Positions 57,244 through 64,000 of a stretch of DNA of 64,000 bases are shown here, in pieces (position 1 is the stretch's first letter; each line of letters opens with the position of its first letter). The notes under the pieces are model-generated. The model was not told the origin of the DNA. It was given only the letters and a program-made list of their open reading frames with translations, and made no database searches. The DNA comes from Tenacibaculum sp. SG-28 (GTDB lineage Bacteria; Bacteroidota; Bacteroidia; Flavobacteriales; Flavobacteriaceae): positions 1 to 64,000 of the forward strand of contig NZ_MQVY01000004.1 of NCBI RefSeq assembly GCF_002954385.1. Direction: 5' to 3'. A program made the position numbers and the translations under genes.

Positions 57244-58080
57244 ATGGATAATATATACGTAGCGTACGAATTTGTTGTTGTTCCAAGAGATCCTGCCACT
57301 GAAATTTTAGTGGCAGAATTAGGAGCTTTGGGGTTTGAGAGTTTTGTAGAGAATGAAACAGGAGTTACTGCCTATATTCAAAAAAAGGATTGGAATGCAG
57401 ATATATTACAAGAAGTTTTTATCTTAAATTCTCCAGATTTTCAAATTAATTTCGATTTTTCAGAAATAGCACAAACCAATTGGAATGCGGAGTGGGAAAA
57501 AAACTTCCATCCCATTCAAGTAGATGAAAAGGTGAGTGTTAGAGCGCCATTTCACGAAAATCCAAATTTGGATTTTGATATCGTCATTGAACCAAAAATG
57601 AGCTTTGGAACCGGACATCATGAAACTACGCATATGATGCTTCAGCACTTATTAGAATTGCATATAAATAACAAGAGAGTTCTAGATATGGGTTGTGGTA
57701 CCGGAATTTTAGCTATTTTTGCAGAAATGAAAGGTGCAGCCGTTGTAGATGCCATAGATATTGATCCTTGGTGTTACGAAAACACTATAGAAAACTGTTC
57801 CAGAAATAAGTGTAAAGCCATATCGGTATTTCAGGGAGATGCTTCTTTACTAAAAGATAAAGAATACGACCTAATTATAGCCAATATTAATAGAAATATC
57901 TTAATTAAAGACATGGAAGTTTACATAAAATCCCTCTCTCAAGATGGAATTTTACTTTTGAGTGGATTTTACAAAGAAGACATTCCAATATTAGAAGATA
58001 ATGTGGTTCCCCACGGAATGGTTTTACAGAAAACTTTAGAAAGAAATAATTGGGTAGCGTTACAGTATCAAAAACTCTAG
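57244..58080 (+). CDS. prmA: Ribosomal protein L11 methyltransferase
   Basis: 278 residues. The N-terminal substrate-recognition domain is followed by the SAM domain with FGTGHHETT, motif I VLDMGCGTGILAI, the acidic AIDIDPWC and the PrmA-type IIANINRNIL. It methylates lysines and the N-terminus of ribosomal protein L11. It sits 25 nt after tpiA and 5 nt before clpS. Confidence 0.95.
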   Translation: MDNIYVAYEFVVVPRDPATEILVAELGALGFESFVENETGVTAYIQKKDWNADILQEVFILNSPDFQINFDFSEIAQTNWNAEWEKNFHPIQVDEKVSVRAPFHENPNLDFDIVIEPKMSFGTGHHETTHMMLQHLLELHINNKRVLDMGCGTGILAIFAEMKGAAVVDAIDIDPWCYENTIENCSRNKCKAISVFQGDASLLKDKEYDLIIANINRNILIKDMEVYIKSLSQDGILLLSGFYKEDIPILEDNVVPHGMVLQKTLERNNWVALQYQKL

Positions 58081-58085
58081 TAATT

Positions 58086-58361
58086 ATGAGTACAATTGAA
58101 AAAATTCAGGAGGAGTTAGACCTTTTGACACAAGCAACAAACAAGCACGAGATTATATTATATAACGATGATGTGAATACATTTGATTATGTTATTGATA
58201 GTCTTATACAGGTTTGTGAACATACTCCAGAACAAGCCGAGCAATGCACCGTATTAGTGCATTACAAAGGTAAATGTGCCGTTAAAACTGGTGCGTACAA
58301 AGAGTTAGAACCTAAATGTACTAAGCTCTTGAATCTAGGCCTTTCTGCAGAAATAATTTAG
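58086..58361 (+). CDS. clpS: ClpS-like ATP-dependent Clp protease adaptor
   Basis: 91 residues from ATG 58086. The N-degron-binding fold is recognised by HEIILYNDDVNTFDYVIDSL, then CEHTPEQAEQCTVLVHYKGK and KTGAYKEL. ClpS delivers N-degron proteins to ClpAP. It lies 5 nt after prmA and 1 nt before the next gene, so these form one operon. Confidence 0.93.
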   Translation: MSTIEKIQEELDLLTQATNKHEIILYNDDVNTFDYVIDSLIQVCEHTPEQAEQCTVLVHYKGKCAVKTGAYKELEPKCTKLLNLGLSAEII

Positions 58362-58362
58362 T

Positions 58363-58647
58363 ATGGAGAATGTTTTAAAGTATTTTGAATTCTCCGATTT
58401 TTTTGAGGATACCTCGGGAACCTTTTCCGGAAATTCTATTAGCTATTCTGTGTTAAATGAAGAGCATTTTTTGGTTTTCCAAAAAACACAAGAAAACAAA
58501 GAAATCTACACACTTTTTGTCGCTAAGTATACCGCTGAAAAAGACATCGGGAAACAGCAGCCATTAATACTAGAATTATTAGTAGAACAATACGACGAGT
58601 CTAACCCGGAACACCGCATACTTCTCAGAAAATATAAAGCCTATTAG
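58363..58647 (+). CDS. Conserved hypothetical protein
   Basis: 94 residues starting 1 nt after clpS. It is acidic, with alternating strands and helices (YSVLNEEHFLVFQKTQENKE...), and no signal peptide or metal motif. The family is not recognised. The tight spacing suggests translation together with clpS. The next 257 nt (58648-58904) hold no feature I can support. Confidence 0.6.
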   Translation: MENVLKYFEFSDFFEDTSGTFSGNSISYSVLNEEHFLVFQKTQENKEIYTLFVAKYTAEKDIGKQQPLILELLVEQYDESNPEHRILLRKYKAY

Positions 58648-58904
58648 CTATAGTCTTTATTCTGAGGTCTTTGTGAATTTTTCGAAGTTCTTTATGTTTC
58701 CTGAAGGCAAGTTTAGTAGTATTTTATAGATGCTTAAAAATAATAAAAGTTACTGCGAGTACTTACTTGTTGATTACATGGTGAGGTTAAATTAATTTAC
58801 TTCTTTAGGGAAGAGTGTTTTCTGATTCCGTCCTTATTACTTTTCTGGCATTGTTCCTATATTTTAAAGAAAAATCGTAAATTCGCACTCCAAGAAATAA
58901 TATC

Positions 58905-59981
58905 ATGCTAGATAAATTACAAATAGTAAAACAACGTTTTGACGAAGTCTCTGATCTTATTATTCAGCCAGACGTAATAATGGACCAGAAACGTTATGTG
59001 CAGTTAAATAAAGAATACAAAGACTTAGGGAAGGTTGTTAAAAAAGCAGACGAATATAAAAGTCTTTTAAATACTATAGAAGAGGCAAAGGAGATTATTT
59101 CAGATGGTAGCGATGCGGAGATGGTAGACATGGCTAAAATGGAGATGGAAGAGGCAAAGAATAGAATTCCAGTTTTGGAAGATGAAATAAAGTTTTTATT
59201 AATTCCGAAAGATCCAGAAGATGCTAAAAATGCTGTGGTAGAATTACGAGCAGGTACAGGTGGAGATGAAGCTAGTATTTTTGCAGGAGATTTATATAGA
59301 ATGTATTCCAAATATTGCGAAAGTAAAGGATGGAACGTATCTATTGTAGATTACAGTGAAGGAACGAATGGTGGTTTTAAAGAAATTCAGTTTGAAGTTT
59401 CAGGAGAGGATGTATATGGAACTCTGAAATTTGAAGCTGGAGTGCACCGTGTACAGCGCGTTCCGCAAACAGAAACACAAGGACGTGTGCATACCTCTGC
59501 TGCAACTTGTATGGTTTTTCCAGAAGCAGAGGAGTTTGATGTAGAGATTAACCCTAAAGACGTTCGTATCGACTTCTTTTGCTCTTCAGGGCCAGGGGGA
59601 CAATCGGTGAACACTACGTATTCCGCTGTTCGATTGACGCACATACCAACTGGTTTGGTAGCGCAATGTCAGGATCAAAAGTCGCAACATAAAAACAAAG
59701 AAAAGGCATTTCGCGTCTTGCGCTCACGCTTGTATGATTTAGAATTGGCCAAAAAGCAGGCAGAGGACGCCGCGAGAAGAGGTACCATGGTAACTTCTGG
59801 TGATCGTTCTGCTAAAATTCGTACGTACAACTATCCACAAGGTCGCGTTACCGATCACAGAATTGGATTGACATTGTATGATTTACAGAATATCGTAAAT
59901 GGGGATATTCAGAAGATAATCGATGAACTAATGTTAGCAGAAAATACCTCTAAACTAAAAGAGCTAGGGGAGACAATATAA
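58905..59981 (+). CDS. prfA: Peptide chain release factor 1
   Basis: 358 residues, normal length. The peptidyl-hydrolysis motif GGQ is near residue 231 ([16 protein letters not shown]), and the codon-recognition PxT motif of RF1 lies earlier in [19 protein letters not shown]. It ends translation at UAA and UAG. Confidence 0.96.
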   Translation: MLDKLQIVKQRFDEVSDLIIQPDVIMDQKRYVQLNKEYKDLGKVVKKADEYKSLLNTIEEAKEIISDGSDAEMVDMAKMEMEEAKNRIPVLEDEIKFLLIPKDPEDAKNAVVELRAGTGGDEASIFAGDLYRMYSKYCESKGWNVSIVDYSEGTNGGFKEIQFEVSGEDVYGTLKFEAGVHRVQRVPQTETQGRVHTSAATCMVFPEAEEFDVEINPKDVRIDFFCSSGPGGQSVNTTYSAVRLTHIPTGLVAQCQDQKSQHKNKEKAFRVLRSRLYDLELAKKQAEDAARRGTMVTSGDRSAKIRTYNYPQGRVTDHRIGLTLYDLQNIVNGDIQKIIDELMLAENTSKLKELGETI

Positions 59982-60254
59982 TAAGTTCTGCGTTTGTTTG
60001 TGCTTATTTCAAGCTGTATAGGTTTGTTTCCTACGCAAATAATCTGTATCTTTATGCTTCATTTATTTTGTCTTTGGAATAAAGACTTTCTTCGAATTTT
60101 AACTATCTATTATTTGAAATTTATAATTAAATCTTCGCGATAGCTTTTTAGAGTTTTTCTTATTCAAATAGATGATTTCCAGATTTTTTGCTGTTTCCCA
60201 GCGATGAATTTTCTGGGTAAATTAGGTTGAAGTATAATTAATAGTATATAATTT

Positions 60255-60442
60255 ATGTTAAAAATAGTAGTCAAGGAGGGAGAAAACATCGATAGAGCCT
60301 GAAACGTTACAAACGCAAGTACAGGGATGTTAAAATTTTACAACAATTAAGAGATAGAAAACAATATACTAAACCATCTGTCTCAAGAAGAGCAGAGGTT
60401 AAAAAGGCTGCCTATAAAGAGCAATTGTTTAAAGAAGATTAA
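60255..60442 (+). pseudogene. rpsU: Small ribosomal subunit protein bS21, apparent one-base deletion
   Basis: ATG 60255 reads MLKIVVKEGENIDRA and hits TGA at 60300. Adding one base before it continues LKRYKRKYRDVKILQQLRDR ... KPSVSRRAEVKKAAYKEQLF to TAA 60440-60442, a normal 62-residue bS21. In Bacteroidota this protein helps hide the anti-Shine-Dalgarno of 16S rRNA, so true loss is unlikely and an assembly deletion is the best explanation. Codons 7-10 contain an AAGGAGGGAG stretch. The gene-free 59982-60254 before it shows nothing else I can name. Confidence 0.85.
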
Positions 60443-60465
60443 TACTATCACACTTTTTAGAAAAT

Positions 60466-60498
60466 AAAAAAACTCAATCTGTAAGATTGAGTTTTTTA
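60466..60498. terminator. Bidirectional intrinsic terminator
   Basis: AACTCAATCT (60471-60480) and AGATTGAGTT (60484-60493) form a perfect 10-bp stem with a 3-nt loop, with an A run before and a T run after. It lies between rpsU and the converging coiled-coil gene. Confidence 0.9.
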
Positions 60499-60515
60499 TG
60501 TGACTTTTTAAATTT

Positions 60516-61286
60516 TTATGAAAATAACTCTTCAATTTTTTGTTTTTCTTCACTAGCTAAAGCTGCATCAACTAAGATACGACCGCTATGCTCGTCTATG
60601 GTTATTTTTTTACGATTGGCAATTTCCAATTGAATTTGAGGTGGAATAGTAAAGAAAGAACCACCGGCAGCACCACGCTCTATGGAAACAACAGCTAAAC
60701 CATTTTTAACTTTATTTCTGATTCTTTTATAGGCGCTAAGTAAGTGCGCGTCTATAGATGCAGCATATTCTATTGATTTTTCTTTCAATAGTTTTTCTTC
60801 TTTTTCGGTTTCTTTAAGTATGGCATCCAATTCGTTTTTCTTGTGCGACAAATGCTGCTCTTGTCTGGCTAATTTTTCTTTGGTGTTTTCAATAACCTCA
60901 TTTTTTTGCGTTATTTTCGCTTTGTACTCTTTGATTCTTTTTTCAGAAAGCTGTATTTCTAACTCTTGGTATTCTACCTCTTTACTTAAAGAATCAAATT
61001 CACGATTATTTCGAACATTTTTTTGTTGTTCTTCGTACTTAGCGATTAATCCTTTAGACTCTGTTATAGCAAGTTTTTTATTGCTGATTTCAGTTTCTAG
61101 ATTTGCTAAATCAGTGGCCAAGTTAGAAAGTCTCGTATTTAGTCCGGCAACTTCATCTTCTAAATCTTCCACTTCTAGAGGTAATTCACCTCGAACGTTT
61201 CTTATTTCGTCAATTCTCGAGTCAATTAATTGTAAATCGTATAACGCTCTTAATTTCTCTTCTACCGTTACTTCTTTTTTTGCCAT
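60516..61286 (-). CDS. CdsZ-like coiled-coil protein lacking zinc cysteines
   Basis: 256 residues. A long antiparallel coiled coil (about residues 10-190) is followed by a C-terminal domain ERGAAGGSFFTIPPQIQLEI ... ITIDEHSGRILVD. In other bacteria this domain is a C4 zinc ribbon (CxxC ... CxxCGRIL). Here all four cysteines are replaced while the IPPQ and GRIL elements remain. CdsZ-type proteins have been linked to ribosome or RNA binding. The gene is 3 nt from the Nif3-like gene upstream. Confidence 0.88.
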   Translation of the reverse strand: MAKKEVTVEEKLRALYDLQLIDSRIDEIRNVRGELPLEVEDLEDEVAGLNTRLSNLATDLANLETEISNKKLAITESKGLIAKYEEQQKNVRNNREFDSLSKEVEYQELEIQLSEKRIKEYKAKITQKNEVIENTKEKLARQEQHLSHKKNELDAILKETEKEEKLLKEKSIEYAASIDAHLLSAYKRIRNKVKNGLAVVSIERGAAGGSFFTIPPQIQLEIANRKKITIDEHSGRILVDAALASEEKQKIEELFS

Positions 61287-61289
61287 CTT

Positions 61290-62384
61290 TTAAATATAGT
61301 ATATTGGATTTGTACTTTCTTCACTTAAAATAATTGCAAAAGTACTAAATTTTTTTCGAAGATAATCAACTAACAAATTTTTTGTAAACTGTTCACTTTC
61401 ATAATGCCCAACATCTACTAATAAAATTTCGTTTTCTGCTTTGAAAAAATCGTGGTATTTAAAGTCTGCACTTATGTAGGCATCTGCTTTTTGTTTTTTT
61501 GCTTGTCCAATTGCAAAGGCGCCCGACCCTCCCAAAACAGCTACTTTTTTTATCGGGGTATTTGCTATGGCAGAATGTCGAATACATTTGGTCTTAAATT
61601 TCGTTTTTACCTCTTTCAGAAAAGTCTTTGCATCCATTTCTTGTTCTAATTCTCCTTGCATACCCATACCTATATCTTGATACGAATTATCTAGAGTAAT
61701 TACCTCATATGCAACTTCCTCATACGGATGATTCTCCAGAAGACATTTGATAATCGCGGTTTCTAAATAGGCAATAAAAGTAACCGTAATACAGGTTTCT
61801 TCTTCATGTACCAATTCGCCCCTTTTTCCAAGTACCGGATTAGCATTTTCGTTAGCGTGAAAGGTCCCTGTTCCGGTGGTATTAAAGGAACAATTATCAT
61901 AATTTCCTATATTTCCCGCACCGGCTTCAAATAATTTTTTCCGTAAAGGACCTGCCTCTTTGGAAGGAACATAGGTGGTAAGTTTTTTTAGCATTCCTTT
62001 TTTAGGAAGTAATGTTTTGGTGTTTTTTAGCGATAGGATTTCGCACATTTTTGCAGAAACTCCTCGGTTTACATTATCTAGTGCAGTATGAGTTGCATAG
62101 ATGGCGATGTCGTTTTTAATTGCTTTTAAGACCACCTTTTCTACGTAGCTATTACCGTTTAACTTTTTTAAGCCAGAAAATATAATGGGATGAAAGCTCA
62201 AAATTAAATTACATCCTTTTTGAATTGCCTCATCTACTGTTTTTTCAAGCGTGTCTAAAGTGACTAATATTCCATTTACGGTAGTGTTAGGGCTACCAAT
62301 TAGAAGACCAACATTGTCGAAGTCTTCTGCAAATGGCAATGGAGCTAATTGTTCGAGGTAATTGGTAATGTCTTTAATTTTCAT
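61290..62384 (-). CDS. Nif3-like dinuclear metal centre protein
   Basis: 364 residues, the long form with a PII-like insert between the two halves of the core. Metal ligands are in LILSFHPIIFSG, YATHTALDN and the C-terminal LLVDVGHYESEQF. Members form hexamers and are annotated as GTP cyclohydrolase 1 type 2 homologues, though the real substrate is uncertain. It forms an operon with the downstream CdsZ-like gene, an arrangement common in Bacteroidota. Confidence 0.92.
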   Translation of the reverse strand: MKIKDITNYLEQLAPLPFAEDFDNVGLLIGSPNTTVNGILVTLDTLEKTVDEAIQKGCNLILSFHPIIFSGLKKLNGNSYVEKVVLKAIKNDIAIYATHTALDNVNRGVSAKMCEILSLKNTKTLLPKKGMLKKLTTYVPSKEAGPLRKKLFEAGAGNIGNYDNCSFNTTGTGTFHANENANPVLGKRGELVHEEETCITVTFIAYLETAIIKCLLENHPYEEVAYEVITLDNSYQDIGMGMQGELEQEMDAKTFLKEVKTKFKTKCIRHSAIANTPIKKVAVLGGSGAFAIGQAKKQKADAYISADFKYHDFFKAENEILLVDVGHYESEQFTKNLLVDYLRKKFSTFAIILSEESTNPIYYI

Positions 62385-62443
62385 TTTGAAATTTAATAAA
62401 GATTACTGTATAGTCAAAGTTAAGATTTTTTATATTCGTGGTA

Positions 62444-63472
62444 ATGAAATTACTACGTTTTTTGCTGTTCCCTATTTCGATTGTGTATAACCTTATTACC
62501 TCAATTAGAAATTTTCTTTACGATACCAATATGCTTAAACAAAGCGTATTCAATATTCCGGTTATTGCGGTTGGTAATTTAAGCGTTGGCGGTACCGGAA
62601 AATCTCCCCAAATTGAATATTTGATTCGCTTGTTATACAAGCAGTACGCTATTGCAGTGCTCAGCAGGGGTTATAAAAGGAAACTAAAAGGCTTTCAATT
62701 GGTAAACGCAGAACACAGTGCAGAGGAGGTTGGCGATGAGCCTATGCAATTCTTTAGAAAGTTTTCAAACAATGTTACTATTGCGGTAGATGCAGATCGT
62801 GTACATGGAATTTCCTCGTTGTTACATTTTACAAGCAAACCCGAACTAATTCTCCTTGACGATGCTTTTCAGCATCGAAAGGTTAAAGCTAGTTTCTACA
62901 TACTTCTCACAAAGTATAACGATCTTTACACCAATGATTTTCTACTACCAACCGGTAACCTTAGAGAGCGTAGAGCAGGTGCGAAGCGGGCAGATGTTAT
63001 TGTGGTGACCAAATGTCCAGCGGATTTAAATGCAGAAAAACAAAGACTAATTGCAAAAACACTTCAAATCGAGAATACACAAAAATTATTTTTCTCTACG
63101 ATAACTTATCAGGAAGATCTAATAGGACCAGAATCTAAAACACTATCGGATTTTACCAATAAAAAAATACTATTGGTCACAGGCATAGCGAATCCAATTC
63201 CGTTAGTACAATACTTAGAAAAAAGAAACATCAGTGTAGAACATATTGCTTTTCCCGACCATCATAATTTTACCCATAAAGATATAGTACTTCTTCAAAA
63301 ACATGAAGGTATTCTGAAGGAAACTAATAGTATTATTTTAACTACCGAAAAAGATTATGTTCGTTTAGAAAGTAAACTTACTAATTTGTATTATGTCTCT
63401 ATTCAAACAGAATTTATAGATAATAAAGACGGTTTTGACACATGTGTTTTAGAGCATTTGCAAACCTTTTAG
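62444..63472 (+). CDS. lpxK: Tetraacyldisaccharide 4'-kinase
   Basis: 342 residues from ATG 62444. A short N-terminal membrane helix precedes the P-loop region VGNLSVGGTGKSPQIEYL. Further LpxK features are SRGYKRKLKGF, VGDEPMQF, ILLDDAFQHRKV and the C-terminal LTTEKDYVRL. It phosphorylates the lipid A disaccharide at the 4' position on the inner membrane, so the organism makes lipid A. Confidence 0.95.
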   Translation: MKLLRFLLFPISIVYNLITSIRNFLYDTNMLKQSVFNIPVIAVGNLSVGGTGKSPQIEYLIRLLYKQYAIAVLSRGYKRKLKGFQLVNAEHSAEEVGDEPMQFFRKFSNNVTIAVDADRVHGISSLLHFTSKPELILLDDAFQHRKVKASFYILLTKYNDLYTNDFLLPTGNLRERRAGAKRADVIVVTKCPADLNAEKQRLIAKTLQIENTQKLFFSTITYQEDLIGPESKTLSDFTNKKILLVTGIANPIPLVQYLEKRNISVEHIAFPDHHNFTHKDIVLLQKHEGILKETNSIILTTEKDYVRLESKLTNLYYVSIQTEFIDNKDGFDTCVLEHLQTF

Positions 63473-63509
63473 TAAACATTAATTGGTGTTATTTTTAGAT
63501 TTTATGTCC

Positions 63510-64000
63510 CTATTCTCCATCGATACTTTTTGCAGCAGCAGCAATATTTTTTATATCCTGTTCATCTTCTCTTGGACAAATTAAAATAGTATCTTCTTTT
63601 TCTACTACAATAAAATTTTGTAGGCCTTGAATGATAATTTTTTTACCTTTTTGGGTGCGAACCATATTACCTGTGGCATCTCTAAAGATCGCTCTAGAAC
63701 CAACAACTGCGTTTTCTTGGGTGTCTTTTGAAAGTTTATGATAAAGGGAGCCCCAGGTTCCAAGGTCATTCCACCCAAAATCAACGGGTAAAGTGTATAC
63801 GTTTTTGGCGTGTTCCATAATGCCAAAATCAATAGAAATATTTTCGCAAGCAGGATATTGTTTTTGGATAAACTCTCCTTCTTTTTCTGTGTTGTAAACT
63901 TCAGCTTCGTTCAATAAAGCAAACATTTCTGGTAAATAACGCGCAAATGCATTCAGGATACTTTGTGCCGACCAAACAAAAATTCCTGCATTCCAAAGAT
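63510..64000 (-). CDS. Mannose-1-phosphate guanylyltransferase, C-terminal part
   Basis: The minus-strand frame is open to the window edge, so the N-terminus lies beyond 64000. The visible 163 residues carry LWNAGIFVWSAQSIL, SIDFGIMEHAKNVYTLPVDF, WNDLGTWGSLYHKL and the C-terminal IIIQGLQNFIVVEKEDTILI, all typical of GMP (ManC/ManB-type) enzymes that make GDP-mannose. It converges on lpxK with 37 nt between stops. Confidence 0.92.
   Translation of the reverse strand, partial: LWNAGIFVWSAQSILNAFARYLPEMFALLNEAEVYNTEKEGEFIQKQYPACENISIDFGIMEHAKNVYTLPVDFGWNDLGTWGSLYHKLSKDTQENAVVGSRAIFRDATGNMVRTQKGKKIIIQGLQNFIVVEKEDTILICPREDEQDIKNIAAAAKSIDGE

Noticed and set aside
1-64000. tRNA, rRNA or CRISPR features
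   Set aside because: No cloverleaf with a GTTCGA-type arm, no rRNA-like GC block and no regularly spaced direct repeats were seen by eye. A tRNA search program would settle this.

Overview
The window is low-GC DNA from a member of the Bacteroidota, most likely a marine or soil Flavobacteriaceae. The evidence is family content: a type IX secretion (T9SS) C-terminal sorting domain, SusD-era lipoproteins with short lipoboxes, a cysteine-less CdsZ-like protein, DUF5522, DUF4197, DUF3781 and DUF6624 families, a flavobacterial alpha-2-macroglobulin (MG domain) protein, and promoter boxes of the TTG/TAnnTTTG type. No tRNA, rRNA, CRISPR array, insertion sequence, recombinase or phage gene was seen.

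Positions 1 to about 33.2 kb look like a gene-cassette array. Almost every gene points the same way (+). Most are single small genes for lipoproteins, small membrane proteins or one-off enzymes: two CPBP/CAAX proteases, three serine beta-lactamase-like hydrolases, two TlpA-type thioredoxins, a FkbM methyltransferase, a PrcB-like lipoprotein, a bilobed aspartyl protease and four DUF6624-like lipoproteins (two broken). Genes are separated by 58-150 nt imperfect hairpins with AAC on the left arm and GTT on the right arm. In about seven cassettes the first bases after the right-arm GTT are complementary to the last bases before the left-arm AAC of the next hairpin, so each gene carries its own matched pair of ends (15 of 15 bases in the first complete cassette). 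That is the architecture of integron attC cassettes, in a phylum where it is poorly described, and no integrase is in view. The array is well ordered over 0.2-10 kb and decays towards 33 kb, where multi-lesion pseudogenes accumulate.

Positions 33.2-64 kb are ordinary chromosome. They hold a HAD phosphatase, a GH53 galactanase, a cupredoxin-like T9SS cargo protein, an esterase, a GT39-like membrane glycosyltransferase, an OYE-family oxidoreductase, a beta-barrel protein and a roughly 2,100-residue A2M-like protein. These are followed by mpl, an HPr-kinase-like/PqqD plus nucleotidyltransferase pair, DUF5522, DUF4197, a cobalamin/siderophore-type binding protein, pyrF, a DppB-like permease, a redoxin, tpiA, prmA, clpS, prfA, rpsU, a CdsZ-like coiled coil, a Nif3-like protein, lpxK and the 3' part of a mannose-1-phosphate guanylyltransferase.

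A caution applies throughout. Eleven genes or gene junctions need one inserted base to restore a full-length family protein, often in an A or T run. One of them is ribosomal protein S21, which is unlikely to be truly dead. Systematic single-base deletions in the assembly are therefore the best explanation for most single-lesion 'pseudogenes'. The pseudogenes with several stops and shifts (19.3, 20.7-21.6, 27.2 and 32.9 kb) look truly decayed.
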